Of a DNA stretch of 64,000 bases, positions 11,102-22,205 are shown piece by piece. This DNA comes from Wurfbainia villosa (taxonomy: Eukaryota > Streptophyta > Magnoliopsida > Zingiberales > Zingiberaceae). A model generated the notes under the pieces. The model worked only from the letters and a program-made list of their open reading frames with translations. It was not told where the DNA came from and did not search any database. The stretch lies in assembly GCA_025175895.1 (NCBI GenBank), contig CM046001.1, forward strand, positions 26,484,314 through 26,548,313, in the 5' to 3' direction. Numbering within the stretch: the stretch's first letter is position 1; each line of letters begins with the position of its first letter. A program made the position numbers and the translations under genes.

Positions 11102-11104
11102 GGG

Positions 11105-13138
11105 TCATCCGAAAGAGGTCTTGTATAAGTCTCCATTTAAGAGGGTGAATCGTCTGGCTCTACACATTAAAGCAGATGTCGCTCCTTTCTCTTCAGGGAC
11201 CTTTCCATGCAGTAAATAAGCTATGATGTTGGTCCTCCAATCAAGGATTGGGTCTGGTTCGGGCGCCGCTTCTTCCACATTGCATATCGCTAGGGAAGTA
11301 GGGATTTCCATACAGACTATTTTCAATGATTTCACTCCTTCCATAGCGCTAGCCACCCGAGCTAATTCATCTGCCTTCCCGTTATTCTCCCTTGGAATTT
11401 TCTTCAAGAGGACTTGCTGAAGCTGAGCTTTTTCTTTCTCGAAATCTTTCAAATACTTGTGCAACCTTTCTTCCCGAACCGCAAAAGAACCTTGAAGTTG
11501 TGATATCACCAGCTGGGAATCCGAGTGGATTATAATTGAAGAAGCCCCTACCACCTTGGCAGCCTGCAATCCCGCTAGAATGGCTTCATACTCTGCCTCA
11601 TTATTGGATGCCCGATACCCCAGTCGTACAGCTATGCGGGTCTCCTCTTTATCAGGGGAAATTAACAAAACACCAACGCTGCTACCCGCAGATCCTGAAG
11701 AACCGTCTACAAATATGTTCCATGCATCTAATTCTTCCTCTTTTGTTGACGAACCATCTTTCGAGCCAAAAGGTACTTCCACCAAAAAGTCAGCGAGCGC
11801 CTGGGCCTTGATAACGGTTCGGGGTTGGTAGTGAATGTCATATTCACTTAATTCTACCACCCATTTAGCTAATCTTCCGGAGAAGTTGGGCTTAGTGACT
11901 ACCTTACCCAGTTCACTGTGAGTTAGAACAGTGATGGGATGAGCCAGAAAGTACGATCTCAATTTACGGGCGGTCAGAACTAGAATATACACCAGCTTCT
12001 CTAGCTCTGTATAACGGGATTCAACCCCCTTCAGAATATGACTGGTATAATAAATAGGCTGTTGATGAGAGCCTTCTTGTTTCAGCAAAATCGAACTGAT
12101 AGCTCCCTCCGAGACGGCCAAATACATCCATAATGGTTCTCCGGCCACTGGTTTGGCTAACAGTGGAAGCCCAGCTAAATATTTCTTCAACTCTTGGAAA
12201 GCCTGCTCGCATTGATCATCCCATTGAAATTTGGTAGCTTTACGCAAAATCTTGAAGAAAGATAACCCTTTGTCCGTCGATCTGGCTATGAATCGGGATA
12301 AGGAAACAATCCTGCCCATCAACTTTTGAGTCTCTTGCAAGTTAGTGGGTGACTTCATATTGCACAGTGCTTGCACCTTCTCGGGGTTAGCCTGCAGCCC
12401 TTTCTCAGTTACTATATACCCCAAGAATTTGCCGCTTTTTACCCCGAACATGTATTTTTTAAGGTTCAACTTCATATTATACCGTCTCAGTGTAGCGAAG
12501 GTTTCATTTAAATCCTTGACCAAATCTCGAGTGGTTTTTGATTTGACTAGGATATTGTCCACGTAAACTTCCACATTTTTCCCTTTCTGCTTTGCGAAAA
12601 TCTTGTCCATGAGTCGCTGGTAGGTGGCCCCTGCATTCTTTAAGCCGAAGGGCATTACCACATAAGCATACAACCCTCCTGCCGTCACAAAACTAACTCT
12701 CTTTTGATCCTCTTTAGCCAAGGGTATTTGATGGTATCCTTGGTATGCATCCATCAAGGACACCACTTCATACCCTATAGTAGAATCTACCAACTGATCA
12801 ATACGAGGCAAGGGGTAGCAGTCTTTAGGGCACACTTTATTCAAATCACGAAAGTCAATACACATTCTCCACTGCCCAGAAGGCTTGGGGACTAGGACTA
12901 CATTGGAGACCCACTCGGGAAATTGGATTTCCTTCACATGACCTACTTTTAACAATTTGTCCACTTCCTCGGCTATGACCTTGTCCTTCTCAGGTCTAAA
13001 GTGTCGCCGCTTCTGTTGGACAGGTCGGACTCCTCTGGTTATGTTGAGATGGTGTTCAGCCACACGAGGGTTAATCCCCGTGAGATCATGCACATCTCTT
13101 GCAAAGATGTCTTCGTTCTTCTTCAAGCAGACCACCAA
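11105..13138 (-). pseudogene. Gypsy E reverse transcriptase and RNase H
   Basis: A long open stretch of 677 codons. RT motifs appear in order: WRMCIDFRDLNKVCPKD, YQGYHQIPL, FVMPFGL-like and then VYVDNILVKS, where the usual YVDD box reads YVDN. RNase H follows with FVDGS, NNEAEYEA, HSDSQLV and ENNGKADELA. The second catalytic Asp changed to Asn fits a C-to-T change on the plus strand and would be expected to abolish polymerase activity. The stretch ends in a TGA before integrase. It copies the element RNA into DNA in virus-like particles. Confidence 0.9.
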
Positions 13139-13833
13139 CTCCTCCTTGGCCTCCAGCTACTGTGCCACCCATGTGGCCTTCCTCGGAGCTATTTCCACCA
13201 TCTCCCCTTCCTCTATCTTGTCTCCTTTGGGAGGAGATTCTTCTAGGACGTAGACATCAGAAATGATAACGGCTTTTCCTCTAAGATCGTCGGTTCGGGC
13301 CTTCTTCTGGTCATCCCGAACCATCTACACATAACAGCTCCTGGCGGCTCTTTGTTCGCCTCGGACTTCCCCCACCAACTGTCCGACCAGGAATTTCACC
13401 TTATGGTGGTACGGGGAAGACACCGCCTGATAAATGGCAAGGAAAGGGCGACCAAGAATGGCATTATAAATGGACGGAGCGTCCACGATGAGGAAAGGGA
13501 CTATACTGGTTTTTTGGCTGGGCTTTGCGCCCAGAGTCAGGGGTAATGAAATCTGCCCTATGGGATGGACCACATGCCCCGGGAACCCGAAGAGGGGTGT
13601 GGCCACATCTTCTAGCTGGGCATTTCCCAGCTGCATCTGTCCAAATGTCTCCTGGAAGAGGATATTGACAGAGCTTTCTGAGTCAACCAGCACCCTGGCC
13701 ACTTCATAATTGGTTAGGGATATACGGATAACTAAGGCGTCCGTGTGGGGCAGCAAGACACCTTGGAGATCTTCCGACCCGAACGAAATGGGCGATGCGG
13801 TTTGAACAGTCTGGTCGGTGATGATGGCCAGAC
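13139..13833 (-). pseudogene. Gypsy E protease region, cut by copia A
   Basis: This stretch carries a retropepsin-like fold with VLVDSESSVNILF at the active site, where DSGSS is usual, and a downstream ILGRPFLA motif. The Gly to Glu change next to the catalytic Asp is unfavourable. The reading frame is interrupted at 13833 by copia A and resumes at 42144 in gag. The frame is also broken between about 13138 and 13325. Confidence 0.8.
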
Positions 13834-15014
13834 TGTTAGTAATATATGAGAGATGTCCTAAGGCAATCGCCTTATGTATGAACCATTTATATGATAAATG
13901 AAGATTCACTATTTGAGTATACATGTTTCATGTATTTGATTGGATCTTAAACTCATTTACTGAATGTCCACGATGCGATTCACAGCATGAGAGAATTTGT
14001 GATTGGATCACAACTAGTGAGTATCTCAACATGTGTAATTGTGATGTATCGGAATTATCCCTAGTCGATGAATTGATGGATTTGGACACCATCAATTATG
14101 TCGAGACTAGCACGAGGTATACTCCTTGGTGTATCCAACAAACTGATTCTCACTGGCTGGAGACATTGTGATGTCCGAAGTTAATCGTGGATGCTAGTTA
14201 TGGTAACTAGTTCATTGGAGTGACCAGCCGTAAGACTTCATATGGTTCTCTTCATATATAGATATGTCAATGAAGTTCTTACTGTGGCTTAAGTGCGATG
14301 TTCCTTTGACTTGCGGTATTCAAGTCATCTTGATCATGGAGACTTATGCTTTGACATCTTAAGCAAACATCTCTAAGGAGATGTGGACCCAAGATGATTG
14401 GGTATAAGTCGAAGTAATCGAAGGTGTTTGAATAGCCTATAAAGGATTCACCACTCTCTGCGAGGAGATGTATACCCATGGCCTCTCGTCGGATTGTTAC
14501 TAAAGTCTTTGGCCAAAGCATTACATGTTTAGAGTAAAGTACTCTTCGATACATGTGCAGTAACTAGAATCCATAGGACGAGCAAATGATACTTGGGCTA
14601 GGTGTGACGTAGTCAGCCTAGTGGGAACTGACACAATAGACCATGTCCTAAACCAAGTGGGTATAAGATGAGTGAAGGGAATGGGGCACGATTCATTCGA
14701 GCTGCTGAAGGGTTTCAGAAATAGTTCTGGATCAACCGTTGATCTTTTCGGTTAATTGGAGATCATGATGTACTACTAGGTGCCACTCATGATCGTTCTA
14801 TAATTAATGGTTAATTATAGACGGCCAACATAAACCGAGAACCTATTTGGTCACACGCACAACGAGCGTAATCCAAAGGATTTAAAACGAGCTTGAGAAT
14901 GAGATTCTCAGACCGAGAGAAACTAGGTTTGGTTGGACCAAACATAAAGTGAGCATGAAATCGTTTTAGTCGCAATGGAAGCGTGGATGGGCCGAGTCTT
15001 ATGAAGACGTAATG

Positions 15015-15150
15015 GATAAACCAAAATGGTTTGGTTCTAATCCAATGGAGGAGAATAAACCAAAGGGTTTGGTTTATTTTAAACGAATGAACCAAAAGTT
15101 GGTTCGGTTCGTTTTAACTTAAAATAAACCATCATGGTTTGGTTTATTTT
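15015..15150 (+). promoter_or_regulatory. Cluster of AACCA/TGGTT palindromes in the LTR A promoter region
   Basis: Successive inverted repeats built on AAACCA...TGGTTT lie about 75-210 bp before the TATA box. The cleanest is AATAAACCAAA-GGG-TTTGGTTTATT (15054-15078). AACCA is a core recognised by many plant MYB factors. The cluster is kept in the right LTR (about 41105-41240) and the solo LTR (about 45990-46160). Confidence 0.5.
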
Positions 15151-15222
15151 AACTTATCTTAATGGAGCGGGTTAACTGGCCTAATGGTTATGATCCAATA
15201 ACCATTAAGAGAATTAGTTCTC

Positions 15223-15230
15223 TATAAAAG
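15223..15230 (+). promoter_or_regulatory. TATA box of copia A LTR
   Basis: TATAAAAG in a typical context, repeated at 41314-41321 in the right LTR. It probably starts the genomic RNA of A. Confidence 0.75.
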
Positions 15231-16044
15231 AGGGCTTAATGGATAATTAAGCCCTAATCCAAAACCCTTGCCCTAAGGTTGCCGCCCACCTCATCCTTGG
15301 AGATTTCGGCGCCAACCCTAGTTGTGCCGCCCAGCTTGTTGTGCCGCCGTCCATCTCCTTGTCGGCGTCCAAGCTTCAGCTGGTGAACCCTCCGGCGACC
15401 CTCCGTGATCTTCCAAGGCCTCGGTGAAAAGGTGAGCACTTGGCTTCCTTGTTTTGGCCGGCGCCTACTCCTCCACCAAGCTATCTAGTTTTCTGGACAG
15501 CTTCTCCTTCGTCGGGCGTCGTTTGGGCGACGGTTAGAAACTCGACAGCAGCTAACTTATCGGGGATTCGATCTCCGGTAATCCTCTGAGGTGGAGGACG
15601 AAGGATTCGTCAATTGGTTGACGAATACCTCTCCGGAGAAGCGAGTTTTGAGAACTCGTATTATGATCCGAATTTGGATTCGGATCGTGATCATCTCTCG
15701 ATCACGTCGTCTTCAACACGAGGCTAGTAACCCGTACGAAGACGAAGCTCGTGGCTTAGCGAAGTCATCCCGAGGAACTCGGCGTGGATACGGATAGAGC
15801 GATTCTAGCGAGGATCGTTCGGTTGATGTCGTTCCGCTACGTCATACGAAAGGTAAAAGCGTAGTTAAATTTCCTATTATAGCAAATTTAAATTTACGGA
15901 TATGTCTACACTTGTTGTAATATGCATGCGTATGTTGTGTGTATTGTAATAAATGTAGATTTATTATTTTTATTGCTTCCGTTGTGTTCATGTTTACGAA
16001 ACATGATCGAACACACACACGCCGCGGTGCTGGAAACCCAACAA

Positions 16045-16056
16045 TGGTATCAGAGC
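16045..16056 (+). other. Primer binding site of copia A
   Basis: TGGTATCAGAGC, one base after the LTR, complementary to the 3' end of initiator tRNA-Met. It primes minus-strand cDNA synthesis. Confidence 0.95.
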
Positions 16057-17302
16057 CAGGTTGTGTTTCGACATAATCGTAAAAATGGTTTTGCGATAGT
16101 CATAATGTATTTCTGGAAATTTTCTAATTTTGGAAATTTAGAAGTATTTATGAAAATTTTTCAATTTTGGAAAGTCTAGAAGTATTTATGGAAATCTTCC
16201 ACTTTTGGAAAGTTGGAAGTATTTATGGAAATTGATATTTTCCATATATTAAAATATTTGATTAGATTCTGGAAATTTGTTTCCTAATTTAATCATGATT
16301 TGATTTGGGAAATCAAATCTTTAAATATTTTAATTCCATAAGTAGTTTTAATGATTTAGGAAATTGGTTTCCTAAATAGATTTTCCTTAATCAAATAATT
16401 CCATGAATAAAATATGTGATTAGATTTGGAAATTTGTTTCCTAATTTAATTATGATTTAATTTGTAGAATAAAATCTTAAACATATTTTATTTCCATAAA
16501 TAGTTATGACATATAAGGAAATATATACATGACATAATTGTATGTCATGTAATTGCATTAGATGCATAACATTATGCCATGCGTGTCGTGACATGTAGAT
16601 GTATGCCATGTAGATAATAGTTATTTGCATGCAAAGAGGATGAGACATAAAACCCTTAAACAATATTAAAGCCTACACCTTCCATTAATATGGTTAGAAC
16701 CAGAGTTCCGTTTCTTGTTTGGGTTGTTGGACTCTCTCCAAGCCCGGCTCGAACCCGAACATGTTCAAACCATGGAATAGTTTAATACTAATATGGTAAG
16801 AGTCAGAGGTCAATCGTTAGCTTTGGTTGTTGGACTCTCTCCAAGCTGGGATAATTGGTTGAATGCGCTCTAACCATATTAAAACTATTTCGATTAATGG
16901 GTTGGCTTTAACACGGAGCATCGGCTTGTTGGACTCTCTCAAGGTCGATGTAAAGGGAGGTGAAGTTGGGTGCTATGCATATGATGCATACTTGTTAATG
17001 TGTTAACAACCCGATGTATGTGTGAACATTCAATTAGTTGATAGCACATTGTGATAGTTGCATATACGTGATATGCAATCGGTATAGTTGATACCTACCA
17101 TCGTAGTTATGAATGGCTTGTTGGACTCTCTCGAGGTTGTTCATAACTATGATGGATATCAACCATTCGGAGATGGACCTACGATCTCCAAGTGATTTTG
17201 GGGTTTTGAAATTCAAAAATGAATGGGATTTATAAATGTATATTGATGCATTTTAAAATCATTTTCTCATATATGCTCGTTTTGTATTTCTAGGTCAATA
17301 AA
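16057..17302 (+). other. Structured leader of copia A
   Basis: About 1.2 kb of non-coding leader between the primer site and gag. The motif TTGTTGGACTCTCTC recurs at about 16725, 16827, 16927 and 17117. The last copy sits in the loop of a long hairpin (17087-17163) whose arms GTTGATA/TATCAAC and CCATCGTAGTTATGAA pair with one G-U. Further perfect hairpins are TATGCAT-ATG-ATGCATA, TTGTTAA-TGTG-TTAACAA and TTGCATAT-ACGTG-ATATGCAA (16975-17080). The part from 16951 is repeated in the tandem units. A role in packaging, dimerisation or translation is inference. Confidence 0.6.
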
Positions 17303-19149
17303 TTGATCATAGCGTCTTTGAATTTTGCGCACTATTTTGGATTGAACAAAGTAGGGCCTAACTTCGACAGCTTAGAAACACGAGAATTGTTCTCAAGGCA
17401 AAAAGCTTGCATATGTCTTTGAAGAGCCTCTTCTGGACCGTCCTAAGGGACGATGCAACTCCGGACCAAATGTTGGTCTATCGAAGCATGTGGCGGATTC
17501 GGTGGCGAGTTGCATCATGCTAGCGGCGATGGCATATGGATGCTAATACTATAGTCTTCCATCTTCATGAGTTGTTCGATGAGCAAGCGAGATCCGAAAG
17601 GTTCGAGGTCTCTAGGCTCCTCTTCACCGAAGATGCAAGAAGGTTCATTTAGTGCGATTTGTGCTAAAGATGAGCGGGTACATCGGCGCTAGCTACCCTC
17701 GGTTTTGTGATGGATCATGAGTTAAGTATTGACTTAATTCTGCATTGTTTGCCCAAGAGTTTCGCAATTTGTGATGAACTATCGGATGAACAAATTGGAA
17801 TCCACCATTCCCGAGCTCCTCAATATGCTGAAGACTGTGGAGCCTTCTGTGAAGCATGAGGAGAAGGCGGTTCTGTTAGTTGATTCTTCAAAGAAAGGTT
17901 CTAAGAGGAAGGCAAAAGAACAAAAGAAAGGAAAGAACAAAAAGGCAAAGAAGGTGGAACCAGCGCAAAAGGGCACTTGCCATCACTGTGGCAAGGAAGG
18001 CCACTGGCGAAGAAACTGCAAGATTTATCTTGAGTCCATGAAGAAGAAGGCATCCGATGCCCCATCCTCTTCAGGTATCTTCGTTATTGATTGTCATTCT
18101 ATTTCCTTGGACACTTGGGTATTGGATACTGGGTGTAGCTCACATATATGTAATGACATACAGGGGCTAAGGAATAGAAGAAGACTTGTCAGAGGGGAGT
18201 CAAATTTGCGAGTTGGCAATGGAGCAAAGGTTGCTGCGGTCGCCATCGGAACTTATTTGCTGAAGCTCCCTAGTGGACTAGTCTTAGAACTGGACATTTG
18301 CTATTATGTTCCTTCTCTAATAAAGAACATTGTTTCTATTTCCTGTTTAAATAGAAATGGTTTCCATTTGACGTTTAGTAACAATTGTTGTTATATAACT
18401 TTAAATGGCGTACTTTATGGAACTGGAACCTTGAGTAATGGCATTTATACGTTGGACGTATCCAGTGACATTTTCAATATCGAAGCAAGCAACACGCGTG
18501 CTCGAAAGGATAATCACATAGACTCCTATATGTGGCATTGTCGTCTTGGCCATATAAGCAAGAAACGCATGTCCGAATTACACCGATGTGGAATTTTGGA
18601 ATCGTTTGAATTGGATTCATACGATACATGCGAATCATGCTTAAAAGGCAAGATGACTAAGTTACCTTTTACTAGAAAAGGTGAACGAGTGGGAGAGTTA
18701 CTAGGTCTAATACATACTGATGTATGTGGACCTATGTCAACTCAAGCATTAGGAGGCTATAGCTACTTCATTACCTTCACCGATGATCACTCACGGTTTG
18801 GGTATGTGTTCTTGATGAAACACAAGTCTGAAGCCTTTGAAAGGTTCAAAGAATTCAGAAATGAAGTAGAGAAACAACATGACAAGAGTATTAAAATACT
18901 TCGATCGGATTGAGGTGGTGAATACTTAAGTCAAGAGTTTCTTGATTATCTAAGAGACAATGGTATATTGTCTCAATGGACTCCGCCCTATACACCACAG
19001 CATAATGGTGTATCTGAGAGGCGTAACCGGACCTTGTTGGACATGGTCAGGTCAATGATGAATCATGCAACTCTTCCCAGGTCCTTTTGGGGCTATGCAC
19101 TTCAGACAGCTGTTTACTTGTTAAACAGAATGCCTACCAAGGTAGTCTC
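17303..19149 (+). pseudogene. Copia A gag-protease-integrase, unit 1
   Basis: The gag start is damaged: the ATG is lost near 17309 and many small indels run to about 17770, mostly at CTG/CAG. From 17771 the frame is clean, with gag C terminus, Lys-rich segment, zinc knuckle CHHCGKEGHWRRNC, protease LDTGCSSHIC, integrase zinc finger WHCRLGH...CESCLKGK and core HTDVCGP. TGA at 18911-18913 falls between the second catalytic Asp (LRSD) and GGEYL. Reading continues in the next frame segment to NRMPTKVVS, where B is inserted (duplication GTCTC 19145-19149). The coding strand resumes at 37890. Confidence 0.9.
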
Positions 19150-21030
19150 TGTTGGGATCTCTTTATGCAAAATAGCATATGCGCAACGGAAAAATTAGGA
19201 TCCCTTCCAAGTGATCCTTGCAAAAGAAAAACTCGTACAAAAATAAATTTCTCAAAAGAAAACCTATCTTATAGGAGAATTCTACCTTTGTTGCGTGCCC
19301 TTTGCAATCCCGCTTTTCCTTGGATGTGTTGGATCTTTTAGCACGTTCAAATGTCAGTTCCTCTATATGTATCCACACGAGCAAGCTCATGACTCACAAA
19401 ACAAACTAGAAGAGCTCTCATTTAATTCTTGCTAGAGAAGTCCTAAAGGAGAGGAAGGTAGGGAAGAAGAGAAAGGAAGAAGAAGACTACTCTTCTTACT
19501 AGCTTACACTCACAAAACCACACAACAAAAGCCTCTCCCACCAAGCTCTCACCAAGCCTTAAGCTCCAACTCAACTCATTTGGCCGGCCACCCCATGGGG
19601 TGTTTTATAGGATTTGAAAAACCTTTCATCTCCTATCACATTCAATGCAATCAATGGCATTGAAAGATAATTAAACAAGGAGTTATCCTCCTTGTTTTGG
19701 CCGGCCACATGTGGAGAAAATCCAAGGGTCAAAACCCTTTGTCTCCTTCTAACTCATCAAGCTTAGGTCGCATGCTTATGTGGCATGCTTAGGTGGCATG
19801 CTTATGTGGCATTCATGGATGTTGAATTAATCTCTTATTAACTACTGTTTATGTTATCATATTGAATTAATCTCATTAAATCAATAAGGTAAATATATTG
19901 AATTAATCTTATTAAATCAATTAAGCTTAGCATATTGAATTAATCTCATTAAATCAATAAGCTAGAATTCTCATTAAGCTTAAAGTCCAAAAACCATTTT
20001 GTACTTAAGCTTATTCCCAAATTATTCTAGTCAAACTAGAATGCACTAATTCTTCTAATCATCATGTTCTTTGTGTGTGACCCTATAGGCTCTCATAACG
20101 TTGGCAGTGGATTTAAACTCTTTTAGATACACAAGCAATGAGCGGCATCTAGCAATACATCATTGCTACCCAAGTTACGAGATAAGTCAAGATCCGACTA
20201 ACCTTTCAGTGACTACTATAATAAATGACCGTGACCTTCTATCATTGATATCAGATATATCAATCATGCATAGACCGTGTCATCCTCGATTAATCTATGT
20301 GTTTCTTGATCCCTGAGTAAACTAACTCAAACAAATGAGCTCAATATCTCATATTGACTCATTCGAGCATGGTCATGCATTTTAGTAGTTCTACTCAATC
20401 AAGAGGCCCACAGATATCACTCCCGTCATATGGGAGGGATAGATCCCATCTACATCACTCACATCCCTCTGCATAATTTGTTATATACCCAGTAATCGCC
20501 TTTATGGTCCACCCTGTTACGGGTGACGTTTGACGATACCAAAGTACATAACTCCTTATGTAGGGAACCGTAGTGACTTCAAGTTTGAGGACTATTCATA
20601 CCAATAGTCACATGAGAAAGTTTATGACACTCATACGACTATCCATGAAACTTTCTCATGGCGGGTCAGTTCAGTATATATTCTCTAATATATACCCATG
20701 TGTCAACTTGATATCATATATCCATGACTTGTGAGATCAAGTCATCAATTGACCTACATGCTAGTCTTTATGTATTAATATTGCCCTTGCATATTAATAC
20801 TTGACTAGGAACATTTAGGAAAGTGTTCTCTACAGCCTCTCATAATCAATTCTGCCAATTGATGTGCTGTAGATAAGAACCTACTTTTCTAGGGTATTAT
20901 TATATATTTAATTTAGCTGGCACAAGCAAGACGTAAATATATAATAACCAATCCTTTGCCTTTATAGAATATGATACAAAATGTTCCCTATTCAACCATC
21001 ACATGTTTGGTTCTAGGGCTATAACTAACA
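19150..21030 (-). repeat. 3' LTR of B (tandem unit 1)
   Basis: 1,881 bp, TGTTGG...CTAACA on the plus strand. The element's purine tract complement (ATCTCCCACTAGC) follows. The minus-strand TATA box CTATAAAA lies at 19603-19610, next to the palindrome CACCCCATGGGGTG (19589-19602) and TGGCCGGCCA (19581-19590). AT-rich ~37 bp repeats (about 19832-19970) and 15 bp GGCATGCTTA-type repeats lie between. This copy has private substitutions compared with the other three LTRs. Confidence 0.93.
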
Positions 21031-21840
21031 ATCTCCCACTAGCACTAGTACCAATCACTATGATATCTAATACCTAGTGACCTAGTGTGACCATCATGCT
21101 TCCTCTGTGCCAAAGCCTTGGTCAATGGATCTGCGATGTTAGCTTCTGTCGGTACTCTGCATATCCTCACATCTCCTCTATCGATGATCTCTCGAATGAG
21201 ATGGAAGCGCCGCAGATGTGTTTGGTCCACGATGTGATCGAGGTTCCTTAGCTCGCAATAGCCCCATTGTTGTCACAATAGAGGTCTATTGGATCTGCAA
21301 TGCTAGGAACTACTCCAAGTTCACTGATGAACTTACGGAGCCAAACAACCTCCTTTGCTGCATCAGACGCAGCAATATACTCGGCTTCTGTTGTAGAATC
21401 AGCAACTGTGTCCTGCTTCGAACTTTTCCATCTCACAGCTCCACCATTCAGGCAAAACACGTACCCCGATTGCGATCTATAGTCATCCTTGTCTGTTTGG
21501 AAGCTTGCATCACTGTAACCCTTTACAGTTAGCTCCTCATTGCCTCCAAATATCAGGAAATATTCTTTCGTTCTTCGTAAGTATTTAAGAATATTTTTGA
21601 CTGCTATCCAGTGACTTTCACCTGGATCCGACTGGTATCTACTTGTCATGCTCAAAGCATACGAGACGTCAGGACGAGTACAAAGCATGGCGTACATGAT
21701 AGACCCTATAGCAGATGCATAAGGAATCTTATCCATGCGATCTCTCTCCTCCTTAGAAGAGGGACATTGAGTCTTCGAAAGACTCACACCATGTGATAAA
21801 GGCAGAAATCCTTTCTTGGAATTTTGCATAGCAAAATGAT
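21031..21840 (-). pseudogene. B RNase H and RT C-terminal part, unit 1
   Basis: Minus strand. It carries the RT end (YASAIGSIMYAMLCTRPDVSYAL), then SGYVFCLNGGAVRWKSSKQDT, the RNase H core with TTEAEYIA and LYCDNNGA, and the terminal ADPLTKAL before the purine tract. The upstream end at 21840 is a tandem join into A leader sequence, so the first residues of the open frame (from 21940) are chimeric. The RNase H core is cleaner here than in units 2 and 3. Confidence 0.85.
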
Positions 21841-22205
21841 GCAAAGGGAGGTGAAGTTGGGTGCTATGCATATGATGCATACTTGTTAATGTGTTAACAA
21901 CCCGATGTATGTGTGAACATTCAATTAGTTGATAGCACATTGTGATAGTTGCATATACGTGATATGCAATCGGTATAGTTGATACCTACCATCGTAGTTA
22001 TGAATGGCTTGTTGGACTCTCTCCAAGGTTGTTCATAACTATGATGGATATCAGCCCATTCGGAGATGGACCTACGATCTCCCGAAGTGATTTTGGGGTT
22101 TTTGAAATTCGAAAAATGAATGGGATTTATAAATGTATATTGATGCATTTTAAAATCATTTTCTCATATATGCTCGTTTTGTATTTCTAGGTCAATAAAT
22201 TGATC
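21841..22205 (+). other. Copia A leader segment, unit 2
   Basis: This repeats 16951-17308 after the tandem join. It includes the last loop motif TTGTTGGACTCTCTC (about 22009) inside its hairpin. No gene. Confidence 0.85.

Larger units (their letters stand above)
13834..16043 (+). repeat. 5' LTR of copia A
   Basis: 2.2 kb with TG...CA ends, very similar to 39925-42143 and, in reverse, to the solo LTR at 45119-49373. It contains a palindrome cluster (15015-15150), a TATA box (15223-15230) and an imperfect hairpin (15478-15503) after the probable transcription start. Small open frames inside it are not credible genes. Confidence 0.95.

Noticed and set aside
16045..16056. tRNA gene fragment
   Set aside because: Only the 3' complement of initiator tRNA-Met is present, in the standard place for a primer site.
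21248..21940. 230-codon minus-strand frame taken as one gene
   Set aside because: Its first part is A leader sequence read across the tandem join at 21840. Only the rest is B RT and RNase H.
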